Shown here one piece after another: positions 1 through 5,878 of a stretch of DNA of 8,852 nucleotides (within the stretch, counting starts at the first letter, position 1; each line of letters begins with the position of its first letter). The translations under genes and the position numbers were made by a program. The notes under the pieces were generated by a model. The model had not been told where the DNA came from. It saw nothing but the letters and a program-made list of their open reading frames with translations, and ran no database searches. Source of the DNA: an uncultured bacterium (lineage in GTDB: Bacteria; Actinomycetota; Coriobacteriia; Coriobacteriales; Coriobacteriaceae); NCBI GenBank assembly GCA_905215765.1, contig CAJMRP010000080.1:1-8852 (forward strand). Reading direction: 5' to 3'.

Positions 1-56
1 AACATCGCCGGCGGGCGCCGTTTTCTGATGCAAGGGTAGCTAATTTGCACCAAAAC

Positions 57-103
57 AAGGAGTGTTCCAAACTGCCGGCAGAGAAGGAGCGCCCCAAGTG
101 CCG
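57..103. repeat. 27-bp-unit intergenic repeat, left copy
   Basis: Two imperfect units begin with AAGGAG at 57 and 84 (period 27). They share the pattern AAGGAGtGttCCAAaCTGCCG. A second copy of the whole arrangement lies at 1566-1613, just after the ATPase gene, in the same orientation. The first 35 bases of the two copies differ at only four positions, all transitions. There is no coding evidence, so I read it as a dispersed intergenic repeat of unknown role. Confidence 0.6.
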
Positions 104-111
104 ACCTAAAC

Positions 112-196
112 CCCACATTATTCGATGGAAAAACGTGGTTACCTCCCACATTATTCGATGGAAAAACGTGGTTTACTCCCACATTTTTCGATGGAA
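112..196. repeat. 33-bp tandem repeat, two full units and one partial unit
   Basis: Units start at 112, 145 and 178, each with CCCACATT followed by TTCGATGGAAA. The first two units are 33 bp and differ only near their 3' ends; the third keeps about 19 bp and then diverges. The CCAC near each unit start and the GTGG near each unit end can pair, within a unit or across a junction. The best junction stem, between units 2 and 3 (about 163-187), pairs A5-C-GTGG with CCAC-A-T5 with one mismatch. Because 33 is a multiple of three, one frame reads an 11-residue repeat without stops, but nothing else supports a protein. The array ends just before the ATPase promoter. Confidence 0.75.
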
Positions 197-217
197 AGAC
201 CAAAACGGTCTTATACT
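187..217 (+). promoter_or_regulatory. Candidate promoter of the ATPase gene
   Basis: TATACT at 212-217 is one base from the -10 consensus and lies 23 bases before the start codon. No good -35 is visible; the TTCGATGG of the third 33-bp repeat unit occupies that region. The same TATACT hexamer appears upstream of the membrane-protein gene and of lacI, which supports it as the local -10 type. The implied leader is very short. AGGAGG at 231-236 is the ribosome binding site, only four bases from the ATG. Confidence 0.4.
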
Positions 218-240
218 AACCATGATCGTTAGGAGGCAGT

Positions 241-1542
241 ATGCAGCGACAGCTAATGGACGAACTCATCGCTTGGAAATCTAGGGCAAACCGCAAGCCC
301 CTCCTGCTTAAGGGGGCCCGCCAGACGGGAAAAACCTGGCTTCTTAACGAATTCGCAGGCCAGCAGTATCAAAACGTCATCCGCTTTGACTTTATGCTCG
401 AACCGGGCGCACGTTCGCTGTTCGACGGAAGCCTTGACCCCAAACGCATCATCTCCCAGATAGAGCTCCTGCGCGGCCAGACCATAACGCCGACAGACAC
501 ACTCATCATCTTCGACGAAATCCAAGAGGCACCGCGTGGCATCACCTCGCTCAAATACTTCAACGAGCTGGCGCCGGAATACCATATCGTGGCAGCCGGC
601 TCCTATATGGGGCTCGCGCTCCGACGCGAAAACGAGTCGTTCCCCGTCGGCAAGATTGACCAGCTTACCATGCGCCCCATGGGGTTTGTCGAGTTCGTTC
701 GTGCCGTCGATGGCGATCCGCTCGCAGATGCCATCCTTGCCGCAGACATGGACCTGCTGGCAAACGTTTCCGAAAAGCTCGAGCGCCTGCTCAAGGAATA
801 CCTCGTTGTCGGTGGCATGCCAGAAGTTGTCTCCGCTTTCGCCACCTCCCACGATTTCATCGAGGCCCGCAGGCTTCAGCAGCAAATCATCGAAGCTTAC
901 GAATCCGATTTTGGCAAGCATGCGCCAGCCCGCATCGTCGAGCGCATGAGGCTGGTTTGGAAATCCCTTACCGGCCAGCTCGCAAAGGAAAACAAGAAGT
1001 TCGTCTACGGTGCGCTCCGTCCCGGGGCGCGCGCACGCGATTTTGAGGAAAGCCTCCAGTGGCTCATGGACTATGGAATCGTTCATAAGGTACCACGTGT
1101 TTCCGCCCTAAGAGCACCGCTCACAAGCTACGAGGATCTCTCGGGCTTCAAGCTGTTCTGCAACGACACCGGCATCCTCGGAGCACTCTCCGGCCTCTCG
1201 CCAGCCATTGTTCTGAACGGGCCCGCTGTTTTTACGGAGTTCAAAGGCTCGCTGACCGAGCAATACGTCGCACAGGAGCTTTTGCTCCAAGGCAAAACTC
1301 CCGCGTATTGGTCATCCTCCTCCGGCAATGCAGAGACTGACTTTGCCGTCGACCATGCGGGGACCGTGCTTCCGCTCGAGGTCAAGGCGGCAGAGAATCT
1401 CAAAGCAAAGAGCCTGAGGATTGCCTGCGAGAAGTTCAAGCTCGAGCGCTGCGTGAGAACATCGTTAGCGGCATATAGAGACGAAGGCACGCTCGTCAAT
1501 ATTCCGCTCTGGGAGATTGGGCAAATCGACAAGCTGGCATAG
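241..1542 (+). CDS. AAA-family ATP-binding protein with C-terminal DUF4143 domain
   Basis: This 433-residue protein has the architecture of the widespread AAA_14/DUF4143 ATPases, whose cellular role is poorly known. Visible motifs are a Walker A GARQTGKT (residues 25-32), a Walker B LIIFDEIQ (88-95) and a sensor-like AAGSYMG around 118-124. A C-terminal DUF4143 region contains EFKGSLTEQYVAQEL (333-347). It ends in a PD-(D/E)xK-like core with D367 and LEVKA at 379-383 (E380, K382). Length is normal for the family and the gene looks intact. The start is set by AGGAGG four bases upstream; the next ATG (256) has no such site. No signal peptide or membrane segment is seen, so it is probably cytoplasmic. 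It shares no operon with the lac genes: it faces the lacABC operon across repeats and is flanked on both sides by copies of the same intergenic repeat, suggesting an accessory gene. The family call is firm; the biological function is not known. Confidence 0.9.
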   Translation: MQRQLMDELIAWKSRANRKPLLLKGARQTGKTWLLNEFAGQQYQNVIRFDFMLEPGARSLFDGSLDPKRIISQIELLRGQTITPTDTLIIFDEIQEAPRGITSLKYFNELAPEYHIVAAGSYMGLALRRENESFPVGKIDQLTMRPMGFVEFVRAVDGDPLADAILAADMDLLANVSEKLERLLKEYLVVGGMPEVVSAFATSHDFIEARRLQQQIIEAYESDFGKHAPARIVERMRLVWKSLTGQLAKENKKFVYGALRPGARARDFEESLQWLMDYGIVHKVPRVSALRAPLTSYEDLSGFKLFCNDTGILGALSGLSPAIVLNGPAVFTEFKGSLTEQYVAQELLLQGKTPAYWSSSSGNAETDFAVDHAGTVLPLEVKAAENLKAKSLRIACEKFKLERCVRTSLAAYRDEGTLVNIPLWEIGQIDKLA

Positions 1543-1565
1543 GCGCTGTGGAGGGGGTGCCCCGT

Positions 1566-1613
1566 AAGGAGTGTCCCAAACTGCCGGCAAAAAAGGAACG
1601 TCTCTATCTGCCG
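1566..1613. repeat. 27-bp-unit intergenic repeat, right copy
   Basis: Units begin at 1566 and 1593 (period 27), with AAGGAGTGTCCCAAACTGCC in the first and a more diverged second unit ending CTGCCG. It matches the left copy at 57-103 at 31 of the first 35 bases, in the same orientation and 1,509 bp away, so the ATPase gene sits between direct repeats. It lies 23 bp after the ATPase stop codon. Confidence 0.6.
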
Positions 1614-1658
1614 CATTCCCGAAGCAAGGCAACGCCGATGTTTTGGCAACGGCAGCGA

Positions 1659-1757
1659 GCGGGCCGCATTTGAGACAAGGTGACGTGAAACGAAAGGGCG
1701 CTGACCTTCTGGTCGCGCCCTTGAAGTTGAACGTCAGATTGTCCAAATGCGGCCCGC
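1659..1757. repeat. ~99-bp imperfect palindrome (REP/MITE-like)
   Basis: The outer arms are exact over 14 bases: GCGGGCCGCATTTG at 1659-1672 against CAAATGCGGCCCGC at 1744-1757. Pairing continues inward, after one bulged A, through GACAA and TGACGT, to 1686 and 1731. That gives about 25 pairs with two mismatches. The middle holds a second hairpin at 1694-1722. GCAGCG occurs on both sides (1652-1657 and 1758-1763), which could be a short target-site duplication or chance. The element may be a small non-autonomous repeat, or simply an elaborate transcription end between two converging genes. Confidence 0.6.
1686..1722 (-). terminator. Probable terminator of the lacABC operon
   Basis: On the minus strand a stem pairs AAGGGCGC with GCGCCCTT and, after one bulged base, GACC with GGTC around a four-base loop (1694-1722, about 12 pairs). 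It is followed by CTTTCGTTT, an interrupted T tract. It lies about 80 bases past the lacC stop, inside the larger palindrome. The terminator at 4181-4224 has a similar GGGCG/CGCCC stem and TTTTGTTTG tail. It may also stop transcripts arriving from the ATPase gene, though there is no T tract in that direction. Confidence 0.5.
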
Positions 1758-1770
1758 GCAGCGTCGAGCC

Positions 1771-1798
1771 GTTACGCGGTTTGGTAAAACCGCGTAAC
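1771..1798. other. Perfect 12-bp hairpin directly after lacC
   Basis: GTTACGCGGTTT at 1771-1782 and AAACCGCGTAAC at 1787-1798 form a perfect stem around the loop GGTA (TACC on the lacC strand). It begins one base past the lacC stop codon. No T tract follows on either strand, so a role as 3'-end stabiliser or protein-binding palindrome is as likely as termination. Confidence 0.6.
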
Positions 1799-1799
1799 C

Positions 1800-2735
1800 C
1801 TACAGCTCCGTTACTTCAACGTTGTTGTAGATCTCGTCCCAGCGGTCCATGACCAGGTGACCGGTCTTGGGATCCATAGCGTTGAGTTTGCCGCAGGTAT
1901 TGGCGGTCTTGAGCACCGTGACGTCGTCGGCATCAGCAGCAATCGCATGCGCAAAGCCGGCGATGGTCGAGTCGCCGGAACCCGTCGCGTTCACAGCCGC
2001 AATCGCGGGCGTCTTGGCGCGGAACGCACGACCCTCATGGAAGCCCACCGAACCGGCAGCGCCCATCGAAACGACAACCCAGGGAATACCGGCAAAGCGG
2101 TCATCGGCGGCAAGCGCCTCGCGCAGGGCATCGACATCATCGGTCGTAAAGGACGTACCCAGCAGGCCGTTAATCTCGGTCAGGTTGGGCTTTACGAGCT
2201 CGGGCTTAGCGTCGGACTCCAGCGCGGCCTCCAGCGATGCACCCGAGGTGTCGAGCAGCACCTTGGCGCCCGCCTTCTCGGCGATCTTGACGAGCTCGGC
2301 ATAGTAGCCGGCATCGACGCCGCGCGGCAGCGAGCCCGAAAGCGTCACAACGTCCGCCTTCGCTGCAAGCTCGGCGAACTTGGCCGTAAAGGCCTCGAGC
2401 TCGGCCGGGGCGATCTGCGGGCCGCTCTCCAGCAGCTCGGTCTGATTGCCCTCGTGCAGAATATTCAGGCAAATGCGCGTCTCACCGGCGATGGGCACAA
2501 AGTCGTTCTTGACGCCGTCGGCATCCATAAGCTCGGCCATATAGGCACCCATGTGGCCGCCGAGCAGGCCAGTCGCGAGCACGTCGTCGCCCAGCTGCAG
2601 CAGCACACGGCTCACGTTGAGGCCCTTACCGCCAGCAGTCTTTTCGGGCGTCACGCGGTTTACATCGTCGATGATCAGCTTGTCGAGCTGATAGCGCGTA
2701 TCAATCGACGGGTTCATGGTAACAGTCAGAATCAT
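1800..2735 (-). CDS. lacC: Tagatose-6-phosphate kinase (PfkB family)
   Basis: This 311-residue cytoplasmic sugar-phosphate kinase of the PfkB/ribokinase fold is predicted to convert tagatose-6-phosphate plus ATP to tagatose-1,6-bisphosphate. Visible signatures are the substrate-side motif GGKGLNVSR (residues 35-43), SGSLPRG (133-139), KPN (182-184) and the anion-hole/catalytic motif NATGSGDS (249-256), with D255 the expected base. The length is typical of LacC and of the close relative 1-phosphofructokinase (FruK). Sequence alone does not fully separate the two; position after lacA and lacB decides the call. The start is supported by AGGAG seven bases upstream. It is the last gene of the lacABC operon, 199 bases after lacB, an unusually long gap that holds alternative hairpins. 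The aldolase that would follow (LacD) is not in this window. Confidence 0.85.
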   Translation of the reverse strand: MILTVTMNPSIDTRYQLDKLIIDDVNRVTPEKTAGGKGLNVSRVLLQLGDDVLATGLLGGHMGAYMAELMDADGVKNDFVPIAGETRICLNILHEGNQTELLESGPQIAPAELEAFTAKFAELAAKADVVTLSGSLPRGVDAGYYAELVKIAEKAGAKVLLDTSGASLEAALESDAKPELVKPNLTEINGLLGTSFTTDDVDALREALAADDRFAGIPWVVVSMGAAGSVGFHEGRAFRAKTPAIAAVNATGSGDSTIAGFAHAIAADADDVTVLKTANTCGKLNAMDPKTGHLVMDRWDEIYNNVEVTEL

Positions 2736-2876
2736 ATTGAACTCCTGTTTAGAAAACCGGCCCGCGCCCCATCACAGAAACGCGAGCCGTCAATTAAAAA
2801 GCTGCAGAATGCCGGGTACCGCCAAAAACGAAGCACCCAAGCTCAGCAAGCAAAAGTGTTATCAGAGCAACTCGCC

Positions 2877-2925
2877 CGCCAGATGGCTTCGCAGCGTCGA
2901 CTGGTCTGGCGTTCGGTAGAACGCC
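2877..2925 (-). promoter_or_regulatory. Mutually exclusive hairpins in the lacB-lacC spacer
   Basis: On the transcribed strand a perfect seven-pair stem GGCGTTC/GAACGCC with loop TACC (2908-2925) lies nine bases past the lacB stop. The bases GCC of its 3' arm also belong to CGCCAGA (2905-2911), which can instead pair with TCTGGCG at 2877-2883. The two stems cannot form together. This could tune lacC expression or transcript processing within the operon, but no T tract marks either as a terminator. Confidence 0.35.
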
Positions 2926-2934
2926 GGAACCTCC

Positions 2935-3459
2935 TTAGTCGTGGTATTCGCCGCGGTCCCACTTCTCGAGAAACTCGTCAAAGAAGTGCGGGTCGGCCTG
3001 AGCCTCGGCGTCGGCCTTATTGCAGGCATCGATCTTGGCGATCAGGGCATCGTGCTCGGGGGTCTTCTCGTAGGGCTCCTCCAGGAAGGCAAGCATGATA
3101 TCGGCCATCAGGAACTCGCCGGTGATCTTGCCGCCAAAGCCCACGATGTTGGCGTTGAGCTCGCGACGGGCATACAGGGCAGAGGTCATGTCGCGGACCA
3201 GGGCGCAGCGGGCGCCGGGAACCTTGTTGACGGCGTTGGTGATGCCGATGCCGGTGCCGCACAGGGCCACGCCAAAGTCGGCCTTGCCGCTGGCAACAGC
3301 CTCGCCCACGGCCTTGCCGTAGATGGGATAGTGCGTACGGGTGTGGCTGTAGGTGCCGCAGTCGAGCACCTTGTAGCCAGCCTGCTCCAGGCGGTCGGCC
3401 AGATAGATCTTCTCGTCCGTAACGATATGGTCGCAACCGATTGCGATGGTCTTCTTCAT
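2935..3459 (-). CDS. lacB: Galactose-6-phosphate isomerase subunit LacB
   Basis: This 174-residue protein belongs to the RpiB/LacAB sugar-phosphate isomerase family. With LacA it forms the isomerase converting galactose-6-phosphate to tagatose-6-phosphate. The match to LacB is close along the whole length: IGCDHIVTDEK near the N terminus (D10, H11), RTHYPIYGKAVGE (41-53), the active-site loop CGTGIGIT (C67 to T74) and LVRDMTSALYARRELNAN (87-104). It retains the cysteine that LacA lacks, as expected for the catalytic partner. AAAGGA eight bases upstream supports the start. The C-terminal tail after about residue 145 is acidic and the least conserved part. It lies 63 bases after lacA, so co-transcription is likely. 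Confidence 0.96.
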   Translation of the reverse strand: MKKTIAIGCDHIVTDEKIYLADRLEQAGYKVLDCGTYSHTRTHYPIYGKAVGEAVASGKADFGVALCGTGIGITNAVNKVPGARCALVRDMTSALYARRELNANIVGFGGKITGEFLMADIMLAFLEEPYEKTPEHDALIAKIDACNKADAEAQADPHFFDEFLEKWDRGEYHD

Positions 3460-3522
3460 CAGAACGTCCTTTCGTCTGAATTCACAAGTTGAGGTAGAAG
3501 TTCGAGTTCTCGGTGGCTCTCG

Positions 3523-3951
3523 TTAGGCCATCTTGTTGAGCATGTCGACACGGATCTGGTGACGGCCGCCGGCGTACTGTGCACGCAGGAACTCGCGGGC
3601 GATCTTCTTGGCGACCTCGGTGCCCACAACGCCCGGGCCCATGGTGACCATGCGCGAGCCGTTGTGCTCGCGGGTCATGTAGGCAGAACGCTCGTCGGAA
3701 ATGTTGGCGACGACCATGCCCTTAATCTTGACGGCGGCCATATAGGAGCCGACGCCGTACTTATCGAATGCAAAGCCCTGGGAATCCTTGTGCTCCAGCA
3801 GGTCCTTGGCAACGGCGGTCGCGGAATCGACAAAGTCCGCGGCAGGGGTCTCGGAATAGTCGACGACCTCGTGACCGTCGGCGATGAGCATCTCCTTGAT
3901 GGACTCCTTCATCGACATACCGTCGGCATCGGAAGCGATTACAACCCTCAT
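3523..3951 (-). CDS. lacA: Galactose-6-phosphate isomerase subunit LacA
   Basis: This 142-residue small RpiB-fold protein is the partner of LacB in the galactose-6-phosphate isomerase of the tagatose-6-phosphate pathway. Diagnostic stretches are SDADGMSMKESIK (7-19), KIKGMVVANISDERSAYMTR (75-94) and the LacA C-terminal signature GGRHQIRVDMLNKM (128-141). The place where RpiB and LacB carry the catalytic CGTG loop reads YGVGSYM here (65-71), the normal LacA state rather than a defect. A strong AAGGAGG site six bases upstream fixes the start. It is the first gene of lacABC and follows a 307-base control region containing paired GTTC/GAAC boxes and the terminator of the preceding gene, so the operon very probably starts from its own promoter. 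Confidence 0.95.
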   Translation of the reverse strand: MRVVIASDADGMSMKESIKEMLIADGHEVVDYSETPAADFVDSATAVAKDLLEHKDSQGFAFDKYGVGSYMAAVKIKGMVVANISDERSAYMTREHNGSRMVTMGPGVVGTEVAKKIAREFLRAQYAGGRHQIRVDMLNKMA

Positions 3952-3969
3952 GACATCCTCCTTGAGAGA

Positions 3970-3983
3970 TACGCAGGTGCGTA
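3970..3983. promoter_or_regulatory. Inverted repeat in the lacA leader
   Basis: TACGCA and TGCGTA form perfect six-base arms around GG, 18 bases upstream of the lacA start codon and just before its ribosome binding site. It could be an operator or a small leader hairpin. No second copy was seen in the window. Confidence 0.3.
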
Positions 3984-4036
3984 GTTTCTGTTTGGAAGTG
4001 TTGAATCGCGTTCAGGTCCGGGCATCTGAATGTGCG

Positions 4037-4074
4037 GTTCTTCACTGTTCATGTTTATTTGAACACATTCGAAC
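4037..4074. promoter_or_regulatory. Symmetric four-box operator upstream of lacABC
   Basis: Four boxes form an exact dyad: GTTC at 4037 and 4047, GAAC at 4061 and 4071. The spacing is GTTC-n6-GTTC-n10-GAAC-n6-GAAC, centred between 4055 and 4056. The inner and outer arms extend to TGTTCA/TGAACA and ACTGTTC/GAACAGT. The GAAC half, TGAACACATTCGAACA (4060-4075), recurs upstream of lacF as TGAACAATATCGAACA (13 of 16 identical). On the lacA strand a weak promoter can be drawn (TTGCAG, 17 bases, TCAAAT) with this GAAC pair lying in its spacer, which would fit repression. No regulator is assigned. Confidence 0.6.
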
Positions 4075-4101
4075 AGTAACTGCAACAACTATTTGTTTAT
4101 C

Positions 4102-4129
4102 TTTGTTCTTTTTTGAACAAATACCGTTC
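4102..4129. promoter_or_regulatory. Second box cluster upstream of lacABC
   Basis: TTTGTTC (4102-4108) and GAACAAA (4115-4121) are perfect seven-base arms around six T residues. A further GTTC at 4126 lies 21 bases from the first GTTC. The cluster is centred 56 bases upstream (on the lacA strand) of the four-box dyad and uses the same core and 10/21-base spacing, so it is probably an auxiliary site of the same regulator. Confidence 0.5.
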
Positions 4130-4180
4130 ACAGATGATTGCTGACCGTTTGGACTGGGCACGGACGTAGCGACCATGTGT

Positions 4181-4224
4181 TCAACAAACAAAAGGGCGGC
4201 CGAGAACGTGTCTCGTCCGCCCTT
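4181..4224 (-). terminator. Rho-independent terminator of the membrane-protein gene
   Basis: On the minus strand AAGGGCGG pairs with CCGCCCTT and, after one mismatch, CGAGA with TCTCG (4192-4224, 13 pairs, five-base loop). TTTTGTTTGTT follows. It lies 34 bases past the stop codon of the gene ending at 4259 and separates that gene from the lacABC promoter region. A small GATCTT/AAGATC hairpin (4234-4248) precedes it. Confidence 0.85.
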
Positions 4225-4258
4225 CTCACGGTTGATCTTCCAAAGATCGCTTTGCCGC

Positions 4259-5281
4259 CTACTCAGACTGCCCGCTCTTCTTGGCATGTCTGGACGGAGC
4301 GCTCAAGAAACGACCCGTCAGATAGTTCGCGGGACCGGAGATATCGATCCCCAGCAGCACGTGTCCTAGCCATAGGAACGCCACGAGCACCAGTAGAGGA
4401 ATCACACACGAGGTCACGATCATCACGATGACGCCTTCGATGAGGTCGGTCACCTGCTGCACGATCTCGTCGGTCATCTGCTTGGCACCACTGGTTACCG
4501 ACGTAACAAGGCTCGATGCCCCATCGGTCAACTGCTCGAGCACGTTTTTGGACTCCGTGGCCTCGGATTTTTTCTTGTTCGATTTTGAGCTGGTCTCGGC
4601 TGACTTGTCCGTGGTGTCGGCTGCGTCCGCAGCCTTTTGCTCAGCTTGCTCAATACTTACGCGATACGTTTCATCGACCTTCTGCGACACCCATACGCTC
4701 GCAGGCACGAGCGCCATGCCAATCACGGCAACCACCAGCACGCGAGTCGCCACACGGCGCAGGACAGCGCTCGTGCTCCAGCGCCCGTGAATGCCGAGCG
4801 ACACCGCAAAGAGCACCAACGCAAACGGGATTAAGATGCCCAAGCCAACTGACCACAAAATCGTGAGCAAATATTTCTCTAGGTAGAGCACGGCAAGCAC
4901 GATACCAAGGTTGCCTGAAAGCTGCGCGAGCTGCTCGGCAACCGGCGTTCCCGTATCACCCGGCAGTGCGGTAATGCCCGCAGACAGCGCCACGCACGAG
5001 GTCGTGAGCGCCAAAACATTGCCCTTCTTTTGATCGATGACCTCGATGGTGGAGTCCCAAGTCTTGGTATCGGCGAAATGCGGACGAGCTACAAAGCCCG
5101 ACAGCAACGCCAGCACCACGAGCGCAATGATGATACCGATCTGCAGCTTTTTGTTTGCGCACACGACATCGGACAGGCTGGGCTGCAGCTCGGTTACCGT
5201 CGTGTGCTCGGTTATCTGGACAGGACGCCCATGAGCCATCTCGTGCGCGTCTCTTTTTTGTATTGACCCGTTATCCGGCAT
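4259..5281 (-). CDS. Uncharacterised multi-spanning membrane protein
   Basis: I do not recognise a family for this 340-residue protein. A polar N-terminal segment of about 45 residues precedes hydrophobic stretches near 46-65, 88-106, 123-142, 143-164 and 180-200, and a long one at 281-310, so five or six membrane spans are likely. Between the last two spans lies a charged, Ala/Ser/Lys/Glu-rich segment (about 201-280, including SKSNKKKSE at 232-240) with coiled-coil-like character. The C terminus is basic. No transporter, enzyme or secretion motif was found. AGGAGG seven bases upstream supports the start. It has its own candidate -10 and a strong terminator and is preceded by the lacF terminator, so it appears to be a separate transcription unit inside the lac locus. 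Whether it has any role in lactose use is unknown. Confidence 0.85.
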   Translation of the reverse strand: MPDNGSIQKRDAHEMAHGRPVQITEHTTVTELQPSLSDVVCANKKLQIGIIIALVVLALLSGFVARPHFADTKTWDSTIEVIDQKKGNVLALTTSCVALSAGITALPGDTGTPVAEQLAQLSGNLGIVLAVLYLEKYLLTILWSVGLGILIPFALVLFAVSLGIHGRWSTSAVLRRVATRVLVVAVIGMALVPASVWVSQKVDETYRVSIEQAEQKAADAADTTDKSAETSSKSNKKKSEATESKNVLEQLTDGASSLVTSVTSGAKQMTDEIVQQVTDLIEGVIVMIVTSCVIPLLVLVAFLWLGHVLLGIDISGPANYLTGRFLSAPSRHAKKSGQSE

Positions 5282-5319
5282 TTGGATACCTCCTCAGTCC
5301 GGCGTTTAATGCGAAAGGA

Positions 5320-5325
5320 AGTATA
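5320..5325 (-). promoter_or_regulatory. Candidate -10 of the membrane-protein gene
   Basis: TATACT on the minus strand lies 38 bases before the start codon, preceded by GGG. No convincing -35 is present at the usual distance. The hexamer is identical to those proposed for the ATPase gene and for lacI. Confidence 0.35.
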
Positions 5326-5398
5326 CCCACCGAGCAAAAATCGAACGGGAGGACCAACGGAGCGCAACAAGACTGTCCCCAATGACTGTCTCGGGATG

Positions 5399-5465
5399 AG
5401 TTGCGGTGGAATAGGGATTGTTTTGCGCCCGCCGGCCCCTATTCAGTCCCCATTTCACCGCAACT
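5399..5465. repeat. Imperfect inverted repeat (REP-like)
   Basis: The 22-base arms 5399-5420 and 5444-5465 match at 19 positions, including AGTTGCGGTG against CACCGCAACT exactly. The middle is GC-rich. GAATAGGG (5409-5416) can alternatively pair with CCCTATTC (5437-5444). No T tract follows on either strand, so termination is not obvious. It sits between the lacF terminator and the promoter of the membrane-protein gene. A nearby direct repeat GACTGTC recurs at 5371 and 5384. Confidence 0.5.
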
Positions 5466-5474
5466 TGGAGGAGG

Positions 5475-5512
5475 ACAGAAAAAGCTCTGCCGCGGGTAGC
5501 GGCAGAGCTTTT
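5475..5512 (-). terminator. Rho-independent terminator of lacF
   Basis: A perfect 14-pair stem AAAAGCTCTGCCGC/GCGGCAGAGCTTTT (5480-5493 and 5499-5512) with a five-base loop is followed on the minus strand by T residues (TTTTTCTG). It lies 27 bases past the lacF stop codon, so lacF transcripts should end before the membrane-protein gene. Confidence 0.9.
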
Positions 5513-5539
5513 GGAAGGGGACTTGATTGTGCGGACTCG

Positions 5540-5878
5540 TTAGGCGAGCTTGGCCTCGAGCTCGGCGATGCGCTTGTAGGCATCGATGGTAAAGCGGGTC
5601 TGCTTCTCCAGGATCATAGTGGTCATGAGAGTGTCCTGAGCGTGAGCCATGATGAAGGTCATCTCCATCTCGCCGCCGCCGGCCTCCTGCGAAAGCAGCT
5701 TGGTCTGCGTATCGTGGGCGCCGATGAGTGCATCGCTGGCATCCTTGTGCAGCTGCTCGGCCTTCTCAAAATCACCCTCGCGAGCAGCATCGAGCGCTGC
5801 AAGCAGATCGGTCTGGGCGTCACCTGCGTATGCGACGATCTCGAATCCAACCATCGAGATTTCTTCTTTGGTTGCCAT
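5540..5878 (-). CDS. lacF: PTS lactose-specific EIIA component
   Basis: This 112-residue cytoplasmic phosphocarrier accepts phosphate from HPr and passes it to the EIIB domain of the lactose permease. It has the all-helical PTS EIIA-Lac layout: an N-terminal GFEIVAYAGDAQTDLLAAL stretch (11-29) and the phosphorylation segment IMAHAQDTLMT (76-86), with H79 the expected phosphorylated histidine and D82 the expected metal-binding aspartate of the trimer. The C terminus ends in an amphipathic helix. Length is normal. AAAGGAA six bases upstream supports the start. It lies 214 bases after lacI on the same strand and is separated from its EIICB partner (lacE, opposite strand) by the regulator gene. 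It could belong to an EIIA of the related cellobiose/chitobiose type, but the lacABC and lacE context favours lactose. Confidence 0.93.
   Translation of the reverse strand: MATKEEISMVGFEIVAYAGDAQTDLLAALDAAREGDFEKAEQLHKDASDALIGAHDTQTKLLSQEAGGGEMEMTFIMAHAQDTLMTTMILEKQTRFTIDAYKRIAELEAKLA

Noticed and set aside
112..196. CRISPR array
   Set aside because: The units abut directly with no unique spacers, and no cas gene is present.
45..284. 79-codon open frame through the 33-bp repeat, encoding an 11-residue repeat
   Set aside because: It has no ribosome binding site at a sensible distance, overlaps the promoter, ribosome binding site and start of the ATPase gene in another frame, and its open frame follows simply from the repeat length being a multiple of three.
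1857..3098. Long plus-strand open frame antisense to lacC and lacB
   Set aside because: It lies opposite two confidently identified genes and its Arg/Gly/His-rich translation is typical of antisense frames in GC-rich DNA.
3523..3951. Inactive isomerase because the catalytic cysteine loop is missing
   Set aside because: LacA subunits normally lack the CGTG loop; the partner LacB supplies it.
4037..4074. SOS (LexA) box
   Set aside because: The Gram-positive SOS box is GAAC-n4-GTTC; here the order is GTTC then GAAC with other spacing, and no damage-response gene is adjacent.
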